64,000 nt of DNA, from positions 1,682,010 to 1,746,009 of the forward strand of contig JAJEKV010000096.1 in NCBI GenBank assembly GCA_021234155.1, read 5' to 3'. A program made the translations under genes and the position numbers. How positions within the stretch are numbered: position 1 is the first letter of the stretch; every line of letters begins with the position of its first letter. Source of the stretch: Isoetes taiwanensis (Eukaryota; Streptophyta; Lycopodiopsida; Isoetales; Isoetaceae). This document shows, one piece after another, positions 47,639 through 55,752 of this stretch. The notes beneath the pieces are model-generated. The model did no database searches and was not told the origin of the DNA. It was given only the letters and a program-made list of their open reading frames with translations.

Positions 47639-48071
47639 TGTCGTACTACCCGAGGGAGGGTCGAGGCCAAGAAAGAAGAAGAAGAAGAAGAAGAAGATAG
47701 GATAACTGAGACTTTGTGAAAGACCTAAACTATGCAAGCAGAATGGGCTTATGGGAATAATATGAGCATAATTCCAAGGTTTTGTATCTTCTATACCTAG
47801 AATTATTATTTTGATGTATGGAAAGCCTATTTTATATTTTATATCTTTAAAAGTTGTTTTGACCTATGGTTTTCTTTTATAATTTGTGGGACTACTAAAT
47901 AAGTTTAAGAATTTGAATGTATTTCTCTTAAGTTAAATTTTTACTGACCCTCATAATCTTTGTGGCATAAAAAGAAGGCTGGCATATGCCTATGCTGATG
48001 ACGGATCTAAAAAGCTAAAGGGTCAAGCATTTATATACTGCGAATTTCAAGATCGATTTGTGATTTAGGGC

Positions 48072-48436
48072 ATGGTAGCAGGGATAATAAGTGAGGAGCC
48101 TCAGCCGAACTCATTAAATATGAAGACCACCGAGCAAGATACTTTTGACCACGGCATTATTTTGCCAGGCGGGAAAGCTTACGAGAAAATCGTAGACTTG
48201 AACTTAGAAGCAAAACTAACACTAAGGTTTGTTGAAGAGGAACGCTTGGCGCTGATATCTCAAAGTCTGCAATATGCCGAGGGGTGTGTATGAACGAATA
48301 CCTGGAAAGAACAAGAAAGCTCAGAATCTTTGGAAACTACCCATCAAGAAAATTTGGGAAAGCGAATTCTGGAAGCAAATTCATCAGCACAAGAGATCAA
48401 AACAAGCCAAACGGCGGAGGGAGCGCTCAAATACAG
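48072..48436 (+). CDS. Exon 1 of copy 1
   Basis: A frame starts at ATG 48,072 (good context, gggcATGG) and runs 73 codons (MVAGIISEEPQPNSLNMKTT...). It ends at a TGA that overlaps a second ATG at 48,274. The second frame (MPRGVYERIPGKNKK...) runs to a donor ATACAG/GTTCCC at 48,436 in phase 0. Either one base is off near the CTG at about 48,266 and the two form one exon of about 120 codons, or the first is an upstream ORF overlapping the true start. In this copy an extra shift (ctcagaatctttggaaac against ctccgaatgctggaaac in copy 2) breaks the second frame. Confidence 0.5.
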
Positions 48437-51400
48437 GTTCCCCTACATGTCACAGTGATTTAAAACTTAATTTAGCCTCCTGTATTTTTTTAGTACGTTT
48501 TTGAAAGTGGGCTTAAGTAGAAGACGTTGCCTTTCTTGTATGCTAGAAACACGTGGTATTTTTGTAACTTGTTTTGGTGGAAAGTCGGATCTGTGGCCGG
48601 TGCAAAAAGGAGAATAAGAGGCCATTGCTATTTGTATTCAGAGCTATCATGCCACGGTTGTTCAGAATATATAACATACTTATGCATGCATTCCTTTATC
48701 TGAACATAGGCCGCTTTAATGTCTTTCATCTATGGCGTTTTCCAAGTCAGCCATGGTTTGAACAATGTCCGCTTTAATACCTTTTTTCTATTGCTTTTTC
48801 TATGGTAGCCCTGTACATCTTTTATGTCACTACTTTTACATCTTTAAAGCCAGCTACTTTTGAAGAAAAGATCAAGGTTGCTTCTTTGAAACATACTTGC
48901 TACATGATGGCATATTATATAGTAGTTGATAGGCCTGCTACAGTTTAGTCTAGGCTGATCCAAAAAAGGTGCTTGTAACATATCGGGGAACAGGGTTTAA
49001 TCTGAGCTCTATGAATGATACATGTGTATGATTAGAGTTCTAGTTAATTCTTGAATGTCATAGTTTGATTGGCATCTTAGTTGTATACTGGCAGGTTTAA
49101 GATACAAAGGCTCATATGCCTAGGTGGATAAAGTAAAAGGTAATAGTGCTGGAAATACATTCTAGATGCATGTCTACATCTGCTACTGCATTATATTCTT
49201 GCTCATAAGATGCATGAAACTAAAATTTGGCCCCTGATATAAGGACTAGAATTTGGTCCTTGCTGATATACGGTAACATAGATTGATTTCTAAGTTATGA
49301 TTAGGGATGTAAATAATTAGTTCTTGGAATGGTTATGGTATGCTTAGGATAATTCTGTTTTGGTGGAAATATCCTAGTTTATAGCATTTAACCCAAGAGG
49401 TGAAGGGCGAAGAGCCATGTAGTTTCAATGCTTACCTGACGCCCCTTACATAGTTACCGGATGCTAACTTTTGTAATGCTTGGGTGCAGGTAACCGAAAC
49501 TACATCTCCTTGATGTTTGGTTCAAATGCTTGTATGTACAAAGCTACTTAATGATGCTGCTTTCTTGGACTGCTATGGTACAAGGACATGAAGCAGTATA
49601 TATGGTATGACCTTTCCAAAGGAAACCACAAGAACAAAGAGTTATGGAGTATTTGGTTAAGTTTGTACAAAGATAATGCAGTGTCTCTTGAAGCAGCAGT
49701 ATTTTATAAGATATAGGATTACTTATATTTGTTAGTTTAAGTTTAAAGGAGGATCAAGATAAACATTTGACTGATATACATGTAATTGAGCTGGAACAAA
49801 AATGAATGATACTATATTTAATATGACTCTTATTCCTACAAATTAGACAGCGTAAATGAAAATTTTACATGAAACAACTCTGATATAGCAGCGTGCATAA
49901 ATGGAAGTTATTTTAAACAATTAGACATGACTATTATTATAGCATCTCAGCCTTTTGACTCTTCTTCCTGTAAACCAGATTTGTTAAATATTTGTTAAAT
50001 AATTGATCATAATGTAAATCTGTCCTATATGTTCCAGATTATTAGTATAAACAATATGACTGATATATTACATCGTAGATTTATGTCTTTCTTGATTATC
50101 AAAATAGACAATAGAGGCTCAATAGAACTTATTAGTGTGGCCTGGGTAACGCCAGGATGGATATGTGTTGCGTTTTCTTTGCCATGAATGAATGCGGTAT
50201 AATATGATGTATTCACATTTAACTGTTAGTAATCCTGGCAAAGAAGTGTTGAAGAAGAAATCGAGACTTCCATTTGCTGGAGATATCCGGCATGCACACT
50301 AGTTTGGTTCTGCCTCGTAATTAATTTGAACCAAATTTGCTCAGCTGACATGGACCTGTCATTGCTGTGTTCTTCTGTTTAATTTTTAAAGGCTAATCTC
50401 TCCTGCGATTGTCTTGTTATATATTTGGATACAAAAAACGTATAATGACTCTCTGGTATCTGGTTACAGAAAAAGAATGTTTGGAATAATCAGCTGGTGG
50501 ACCTTGGATATGGAGACTTGGGAGAGGCACCAAACATGGCTGTCCAGTCAATCTTCTGTCTAATCCCCACCAGGGAGATACATGCATTTATTATTGCAAA
50601 AGTGAAAGATCTCCCTCCAAATGCATTCTCTCCCGTCAACCATCTTGGCTTTAGCACATGGATGGAGATATTTCAGAAATTGGATGATAAGAAAATGGCT
50701 GTAAATGAATGCTTAGGCATCATAGATCAAGTATTTGCGGAGACACAAGAAGTGCTGGCAGACAGAACTGATATGGACGATGTTCTGGCCCTGGAATTCA
50801 AGCTTGGTGTTACACACTTGGAAAAGGTACATGAACTTACTGATGTTACCTTTGAAGCACAGGGTGTTACTCCAAACAATACTGTTTTTGAGGGGCAGGC
50901 AACACAAGGTTTAGCTAGTTATATCCCTCAGGTGGACTTGGACTTAATGAAGAAAGAAAGTGAGGCCAATATAGAAAAGTTAAGCATGGGCGATACTATG
51001 AGGCTTACTTTGCAAAACTGTATCAGATTCCCCATTATCTCAGAAATGGCTATTGAATGGTTAGGGGAAGAATTCGCACAAGGTCTATGGCGCAGCCAGA
51101 ACTATAGCACTCTAGCCCCAATCAGTAAAAAAGCATGGATTTTTATGGCTGGTTTAACAGTGGAGGAATTGACTGAAGTTGACAATGCAGCAAAAAATAT
51201 GACGAAGATTATTGATAAAGAGGAGATGCTCTTTCCGATTGGTACTAACTTCTTTGACAAAAGATGCCAGAACAACAAGGGATTGACCATCTTTGTTAAA
51301 GCACATATGGGATACAAAGATGTTGAAAGAAATTATTCTTATATCCACCGTATATGGAGAAGCTTCAGTCCATATTTCAAATGTAATTGTCAAGCATGTG

Positions 51401-54400
51401 CTGATACTATCACTTGGTTCGATCAAGCTGTCTGGTACGTGCTTAATCACCTTGAGCAGGTCTATCCCAGGTATACACAAGCTGGACGGATAGGGTCATT
51501 TATATACTTTATACAGCAACATCTGAAACGACCTGTCATGGCGCAACTGGTCTACATGCAGGTCAGGGAAATGCTTATTAAAATTACGAACAAACTGGCC
51601 TCAAACCCACAATGTGATCTCAAGGCAGCCTTTGGTGACACTAAGCTAGTTGATGTATGCGAAGTGATGCTAAAAGACAAGAAATTTGTGGACAAGAAGT
51701 TCAAGAACAACAATAACGAACCTGCTACTTCATATCAGACAAATAAATCCACTTATGGCAGTGAGTGTTTTCTGCCACCAAGAGTAGCAAGGTCGGCAGT
51801 AGATCTATCCTCCAAGGCAAATGATAGCATTATCAATCTATCAGATTCTATAGTGGCATGTTCCCCTGGGGAGAACTCAGTGAATAAAGGGGACAAACCT
51901 GAAGGTCTACACAAGTATCTGGTGGAGAAACCAGAACGTCTTCTTTACTGACAGTACTTCAGATCTCATCTGATATGACATGACATTGGTCCTTGGACTA
52001 TGGCATGCTATCCTGCCTTAGGCGGAAGACACTATCTGGGCCCACTGATTGCCCATAGTGTTCCAAAAAACATGAAATTCCAAAAAAAAGTATATCTACT
52101 TAAAATAGTCGCTGCTAATATGCTGAATGATACTTTTTGGTTACAGGCATAATGCTGATTTTGATCAATACTGTGATGATCTCTACAAACTGTTTAAGAA
52201 TGTCATGCGCAGTACTTGATAAGGCTATACAAAGTGGTTTTTAGAGAAGAATCTATATTCATGATATATTAGTCTTAATTCTGTGCCTACAATGTTATAC
52301 CGATATCATCAGACTGTTTAATACTGAATAAGCTCTGTGTCTCAGAGCATAACAGTAGAAAATTGGTAAATGAAGGTGATCACTTCAAATACCCATGCAG
52401 TATAAGGACACGCATAAAATCACATACGTTACAATAACCGAAGATGAACTAATGCATCTAAGATGTGGAGATAACTTTATGAAAATAATCTGAGCAAGAA
52501 AGAAGCTGCAGTTTAATATTACAAGCTCAGCATAATCAGATTTGGTGATCCAATCAGGCATGAATTTTATAGTTAAATTCCAATCAATAGATTCTGCTAT
52601 GATGGAAATTAAACACATGCAAGTATAATAATAAGGAGAATGCAATCATCTCTGTACCCACCTGGCAACGAGTCAATATCAGAAATGGATATTTACGCAG
52701 TATCTATGGCAGCTTGTAAGATTGGAAAGTACATAAATACATGGTTATAAGTCTGGGCTGTAAAGTTTATGCCCATGTATATGTTTAGGGCTATTCTTAA
52801 CCAAAGAGGGAACATACTCCAGCATGATGCAAGAAGGAACAAGGAAACGATTTAAAGCCAATATTGTGTCTGCATGTTTATAGCATGTTATTTGGCTAAG
52901 AAAGAGCTTAACATTCAGACCCGGTGTTACAGGAAGGGTGTACGGTACATACTTTCTCATCACAGGTCTGCATTCAATTAAAGCTCAGTAAAACAATGAA
53001 AATCGGATTGATTATATAAATGCAATACCCGTATTTGGGATTCTCTATGCAATGCCCGCTTTGCATGTTCTTATTTTTCTGAGAACTAGCTGCAACAACG
53101 GTTCAATGCTAACTGCAGTGGCATTATGTGCAGGAGGAAGAAAAAGTGGAAAAGGTGAGAACGATTACACGCAATTCGAATGGGCACAAAGTACTATGTA
53201 ATAGAAGATATGAAAAAAGAAGTAAGATCAGGATACATTTTCAGTTTCTTTCAAAGTTGATGGATAAGATAGATATAAAGTCCATGATAAAAGAATACAT
53301 GATTATAAGACTGGGAGACTATGGGGAAACTATGATGAAGGACACTGGATTTGGATGGAAATACTCCAAGTCTCTTGTTGATTATATGTATAAGCCATAT
53401 GGCATATTTGCAGCTGAAGAAGTGCCTAAATGTGTCTGTCAGGCACCGGGCATGGCAAGGTTTATAGATGCAAATGTCGGCCATGTAAGGACTATGGATA
53501 TGAACATTATTAAATCTAGAGAACTACGGAATATGTTCTATAAAGGCCTAAACTTTATTCCTGACAAACCCTTGGATATTGAGGAGTTTATGGCAGATAT
53601 GGATAAAGGCCTGGAGTATATGTTTGAAAGACATGCAGGCAGAGGCAGATACTTACATCCATTGGAAAAAGAAGGGATAAAAAAAAGTGCTCTGAGAATA
53701 ATTAAGAAAAAGGCCGAAGACCAAATAAAAGAGCATAAGAAAACCAAATGTGCCTTTTATGATATCAAAGTCAGAAAAGCCATGGATTGGCTGGTTAAAA
53801 ACCTCTATATAGCAGGAGTGGATAAAGCGGCAAACGTGCCCTCTTTTATTTGCCCATGGCACATTAGAGACATGGCGAGGCAGAGACTGCAAGGCCCTGA
53901 CTTTGAAAGATCCAAAATAAAAAAGGTAGAGCTGCAAATTCAGCTAAATGGGAGCCCACTTCAAGAGTTCAATCTGGATTGTCCGTATAAAGATAGGCTA
54001 CCCTACCTATTGGGAACCTTCAAAGCCCACAAAGGAGAATACCGGTGGATCACTAATGCCAACCGGACTATTTTCACACTCCCCGCTAAGCTTGTCTCTA
54101 GAGGACTTAGAGGCATTTTAGATGTTCTGCCAAAAGCTTACATGGAAAAATTGAGTAAATTAAATGTGCTCTTGCCAGGCAAGGTAAACCCATTTTGGAT
54201 GGTAAACTCCATGTATGAAGTGATGCTAAATCTGCCTACAAAAATACATGACATTTATACGGCAGATATTGCAAAATGCTACGAGAATATACCAATTGAT
54301 GGTGAAAATGGTGTATGCAAAATCATGAGCATGATTATAGAATGGGCAGTGGCTTATATGAGCGGTAATAGTGATAAATGTAAACTTTGGTACAAGATTG

Positions 54401-55212
54401 TAGATGACGAGGTAGTGGCTACATGGGGACCAAAAAGCCAGGAAGGTAATGCATGGCAAAGCATGGAATACTCACAATTCTATGAACCCCAATGTTTGGT
54501 TGCTACTGAGAGATGCTATCTGATTCAAGGGGATAATGTATGGAGACAAAAATGTGGGATTCCAATGGGGTTCTCATGCTCCCCAGAATGGTGTAACATA
54601 TATTTGTCATACTTTGAATTTACATTCATTGAAAAGTTAGCATATCATGGCAGATATCAGGATATAGGAAGATTTAAAGATGCGAGGAGATTCATGGATG
54701 ACTTGTTCATCCCAAATGGTGGCTGTCTGGATGAATTTTTTCAAAAAGACAGAAGTTGTAAGGACAGCTGGAACATATACAATCTCGATGTGCTTCAAAT
54801 AAAAGATGAAACCGTATATTCACAGCTTAAAGATGGATCTAAGGGTGCTGGTTTTAGAGGCAACTTTCTAAATGTGACTTTCGAAATATTGGACCATAAC
54901 ACAGGACTGTTTCAGACCAGTAGATATGACAAGAGAAAGAAACTTCCCTTTCAAACTATAAAGTTCATCCACGCAACGAGCTGTAGACCATACTTGAATG
55001 CAAGCAGGGTGATTATTTCACAAGTCCTGCCTTATGTATATGCCCATTCGAGTCCCGTGGAGGCAGCTAAGGATATAAATGGTCTGATTGAGGACTTTAC
55101 AAAGAATGGGTTCCACAGGGATGATCTGATAGAAAATGTCATAAGAATGATAAATTATGAGAAATTTCCAGGCTTGGTTTATGATGTAAAGATGATTCTA
55201 GGCTACTTGTAA
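48072..55212 (+). CDS. Penelope/rvt-like giant RT gene, copy 1 (full length)
   Basis: Proposed model: exon 1 48,072-48,436, intron 48,437-50,469, exon 2 50,470-55,212. This would give a protein of roughly 1,700 residues: an N-terminal unknown region of more than 800 residues, then reverse transcriptase. Reverse transcriptases of this group copy RNA into DNA; Penelope-like elements prime at DNA ends or nicks. Known Penelope-like elements often retain introns, occur in head-to-tail tandem with a truncated leading copy, and may lack the GIY-YIG nuclease, all as here. The related rvt genes are cellular genes with large N-terminal extensions, so that reading is also open. Frame breaks in exon 2 (51,952-53,128) sit at CAG/CTG sites and are probably consensus errors. 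Confidence 0.7.
48437..50469 (+). other. Intron of about 2.03 kb
   Basis: Starts GTTCCCCTAC and ends ATCTGGTTACAG, with an ATAATGAC branch-point-like sequence about 30 bases before the end. Both borders are in phase 0. Inside are only short frames. The tract is AT-rich and nearly identical to the next copy (56,117-58,143), so it was duplicated with the gene. Confidence 0.55.
50470..51951 (+). CDS. Exon 2, N-terminal unknown region (copy 1)
   Basis: About 493 codons are open from the acceptor, reading KKNVWNNQLVDLGYGDLGEA onward. No domain is recognised. Visible features: a Cys cluster FKCNCQACADTITWFDQA (codon triplets near 51,376-51,430, C-x-C-x2-C), aromatic-rich helices such as RIGSFIYFIQQHLKRPVM, and a basic stretch KDKKFVDKKFKNNNNEP near 51,670-51,720. 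The last 60 residues are rich in Ser/Asn. The stop at 51,949 is preceded by CTG/CAG sites at which the three copies differ, and reading resumes in the same frame after it (DIGPWTMACYPALGGRHYLG). Confidence 0.6.
   Translation, partial: KKNVWNNQLVDLGYGDLGEAPNMAVQSIFCLIPTREIHAFIIAKVKDLPPNAFSPVNHLGFSTWMEIFQKLDDKKMAVNECLGIIDQVFAETQEVLADRTDMDDVLALEFKLGVTHLEKVHELTDVTFEAQGVTPNNTVFEGQATQGLASYIPQVDLDLMKKESEANIEKLSMGDTMRLTLQNCIRFPIISEMAIEWLGEEFAQGLWRSQNYSTLAPISKKAWIFMAGLTVEELTEVDNAAKNMTKIIDKEEMLFPIGTNFFDKRCQNNKGLTIFVKAHMGYKDVERNYSYIHRIWRSFSPYFKCNCQACADTITWFDQAVWYVLNHLEQVYPRYTQAGRIGSFIYFIQQHLKRPVMAQLVYMQVREMLIKITNKLASNPQCDLKAAFGDTKLVDVCEVMLKDKKFVDKKFKNNNNEPATSYQTNKSTYGSECFLPPRVARSAVDLSSKANDSIINLSDSIVACSPGENSVNKGDKPEGLHKYLVEKPERLLY
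51952..53127 (+). CDS. Exon 2, middle region with frame breaks (copy 1)
   Basis: Between the two long frames, protein-like stretches follow one another in changing frames: GPLIAHSVPKNMKFQKKVYL with LKIVAANMLNDTFWLQ (to about 52,145), HNADFDQYCDDLYKLFKNVM (to about 52,210), LIRLYKVVFREESIF, SSDCLILNKLCVSEHNSRKL, ITYVTITEDELMHLRCGDNF, NESISEMDIYAVSMAACKIG and LGLFLTKEGTYSSMMQEGTR. Most frame switches fall at CAG or CTG. Copies 0 and 2 carry other lengths at the same places and are open where this copy is not, for example 45,161-45,472 in copy 0. It is therefore read as one damaged-in-assembly coding region, not an intergenic gap. Confidence 0.55.
53128..55212 (+). CDS. Exon 2, reverse transcriptase region (copy 1)
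   Basis: An open frame of 694 codons. Order: VRTMDMNIIKS and YKGLNFIPDKP (120-147), the pre-RT signature of Penelope-like and rvt proteins; a basic coiled stretch (180-220); LPYLLGTFKAHKGEYRWITN (291-310, motifs 1-2); IYTADIAKCYENIP (376-389, motif A, Asp380); CGIPMGFSCSPEWCNIYL (476-493, motif B); RRFMDDLF (520-527, motif C, Asp524-Asp525); GLFQTSRYDKRKKLPF (593-608, primer-grip region); then a thumb-like segment to a clean stop. All three catalytic Asp are present. No GIY-YIG nuclease follows. The track's first codon is GTG-type and the true frame extends upstream. Confidence 0.92.
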   Translation: MQEEEKVEKVRTITRNSNGHKVLCNRRYEKRSKIRIHFQFLSKLMDKIDIKSMIKEYMIIRLGDYGETMMKDTGFGWKYSKSLVDYMYKPYGIFAAEEVPKCVCQAPGMARFIDANVGHVRTMDMNIIKSRELRNMFYKGLNFIPDKPLDIEEFMADMDKGLEYMFERHAGRGRYLHPLEKEGIKKSALRIIKKKAEDQIKEHKKTKCAFYDIKVRKAMDWLVKNLYIAGVDKAANVPSFICPWHIRDMARQRLQGPDFERSKIKKVELQIQLNGSPLQEFNLDCPYKDRLPYLLGTFKAHKGEYRWITNANRTIFTLPAKLVSRGLRGILDVLPKAYMEKLSKLNVLLPGKVNPFWMVNSMYEVMLNLPTKIHDIYTADIAKCYENIPIDGENGVCKIMSMIIEWAVAYMSGNSDKCKLWYKIVDDEVVATWGPKSQEGNAWQSMEYSQFYEPQCLVATERCYLIQGDNVWRQKCGIPMGFSCSPEWCNIYLSYFEFTFIEKLAYHGRYQDIGRFKDARRFMDDLFIPNGGCLDEFFQKDRSCKDSWNIYNLDVLQIKDETVYSQLKDGSKGAGFRGNFLNVTFEILDHNTGLFQTSRYDKRKKLPFQTIKFIHATSCRPYLNASRVIISQVLPYVYAHSSPVEAAKDINGLIEDFTKNGFHRDDLIENVIRMINYEKFPGLVYDVKMILGYL

Positions 55213-55229
55213 GTAGTAAAACTTCGTGT

Positions 55230-55310
55230 GTAGGATAGTAGGACCCTTCTTTTCATAGGAAGGGTCCTGCATCCTACTGTGCATCAATCGATGCATCCTA
55301 TGAAAAGAAG
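55230..55310 (+). terminator. Competing stem-loops just after the RT stop (copy 1)
   Basis: Hairpin I: GTAGGAT-agta-GGACCCTT pairs with AAGGGTCC-tgc-ATCCTAC (55,230-55,277). Hairpin II: CTTCTTTTCATAGGA (55,246-55,260) pairs perfectly with TCCTATGAAAAGAAG (55,296-55,310). They share bases and exclude each other. A third small palindrome, tgcatcaatcgatgca, lies in the loop. The set is 18 bases after the stop and identical in all copies. It may act in RNA 3'-end formation or template recognition; the call as terminator is a guess. Confidence 0.5.
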
Positions 55311-55340
55311 TGTCGTACTACCCGAGGGAGGGTCGTGGGC

Positions 55341-55378
55341 GAAGAAGAAGAAGAAGAAGAAGAAGAAGAAGAAGAAGA
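55341..55378. repeat. (GAA)n microsatellite
   Basis: Follows each hairpin set. Lengths differ between copies (about 47,671-47,696, 55,341-55,378 and 63,023-63,050), as expected for slippage. Confidence 0.85.
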
Positions 55379-55752
55379 TAGGATAACTGAGACTTTGTGA
55401 AAGACCTAAACTATGCAAGCAGAATGGGCTTATGGGAATAATATGAGCATAATTCCAAGGTTTTGTATCTTCTATACCTAGAATTATTATTTTGATGTAT
55501 GGAAAGCCTATTTTATATTTTATATCTTTAAAAGTTGTTTTGACCTATGGTTTTCTTTTATAATTTGTGGGACTACTAAATAAGTTTAAGAATTTGAATG
55601 TATTTCTCTTAAGTTAAATTTTTACTGACCCTCATAATCTTTGTGGCATAAAAAGAAGGCTGGCATATGCCTATGCTGATGACGGATCTAAAAAGCTAAA
55701 GGGTCAAGCATTTATATACTGCGAATTTCAAGATCGATTTGTGATTTAGGGC

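Noticed and set aside
50470..53127. Selenocysteine or stop-codon readthrough to explain the in-frame stops
   Set aside because: The breaks are frame shifts as often as stops, differ between copies and sit at CAG/CTG. A consensus-error explanation covers both.
55670..55710. CTGATGA next to the RT gene as a hammerhead ribozyme core, as found in Penelope elements
   Set aside because: No GAAA core segment or supporting stems follow the CTGATGA. The minus-strand CTGATGA near 52,306 also lacks the rest of the core.
55621..55752. YADD in a short frame before exon 1 as a second RT catalytic motif
   Set aside because: The frame is only about 44 codons, lacks any other RT motif and ends in TAG. The real motif C is FMDD at codons 522-525 of the frame beginning at 53,128.
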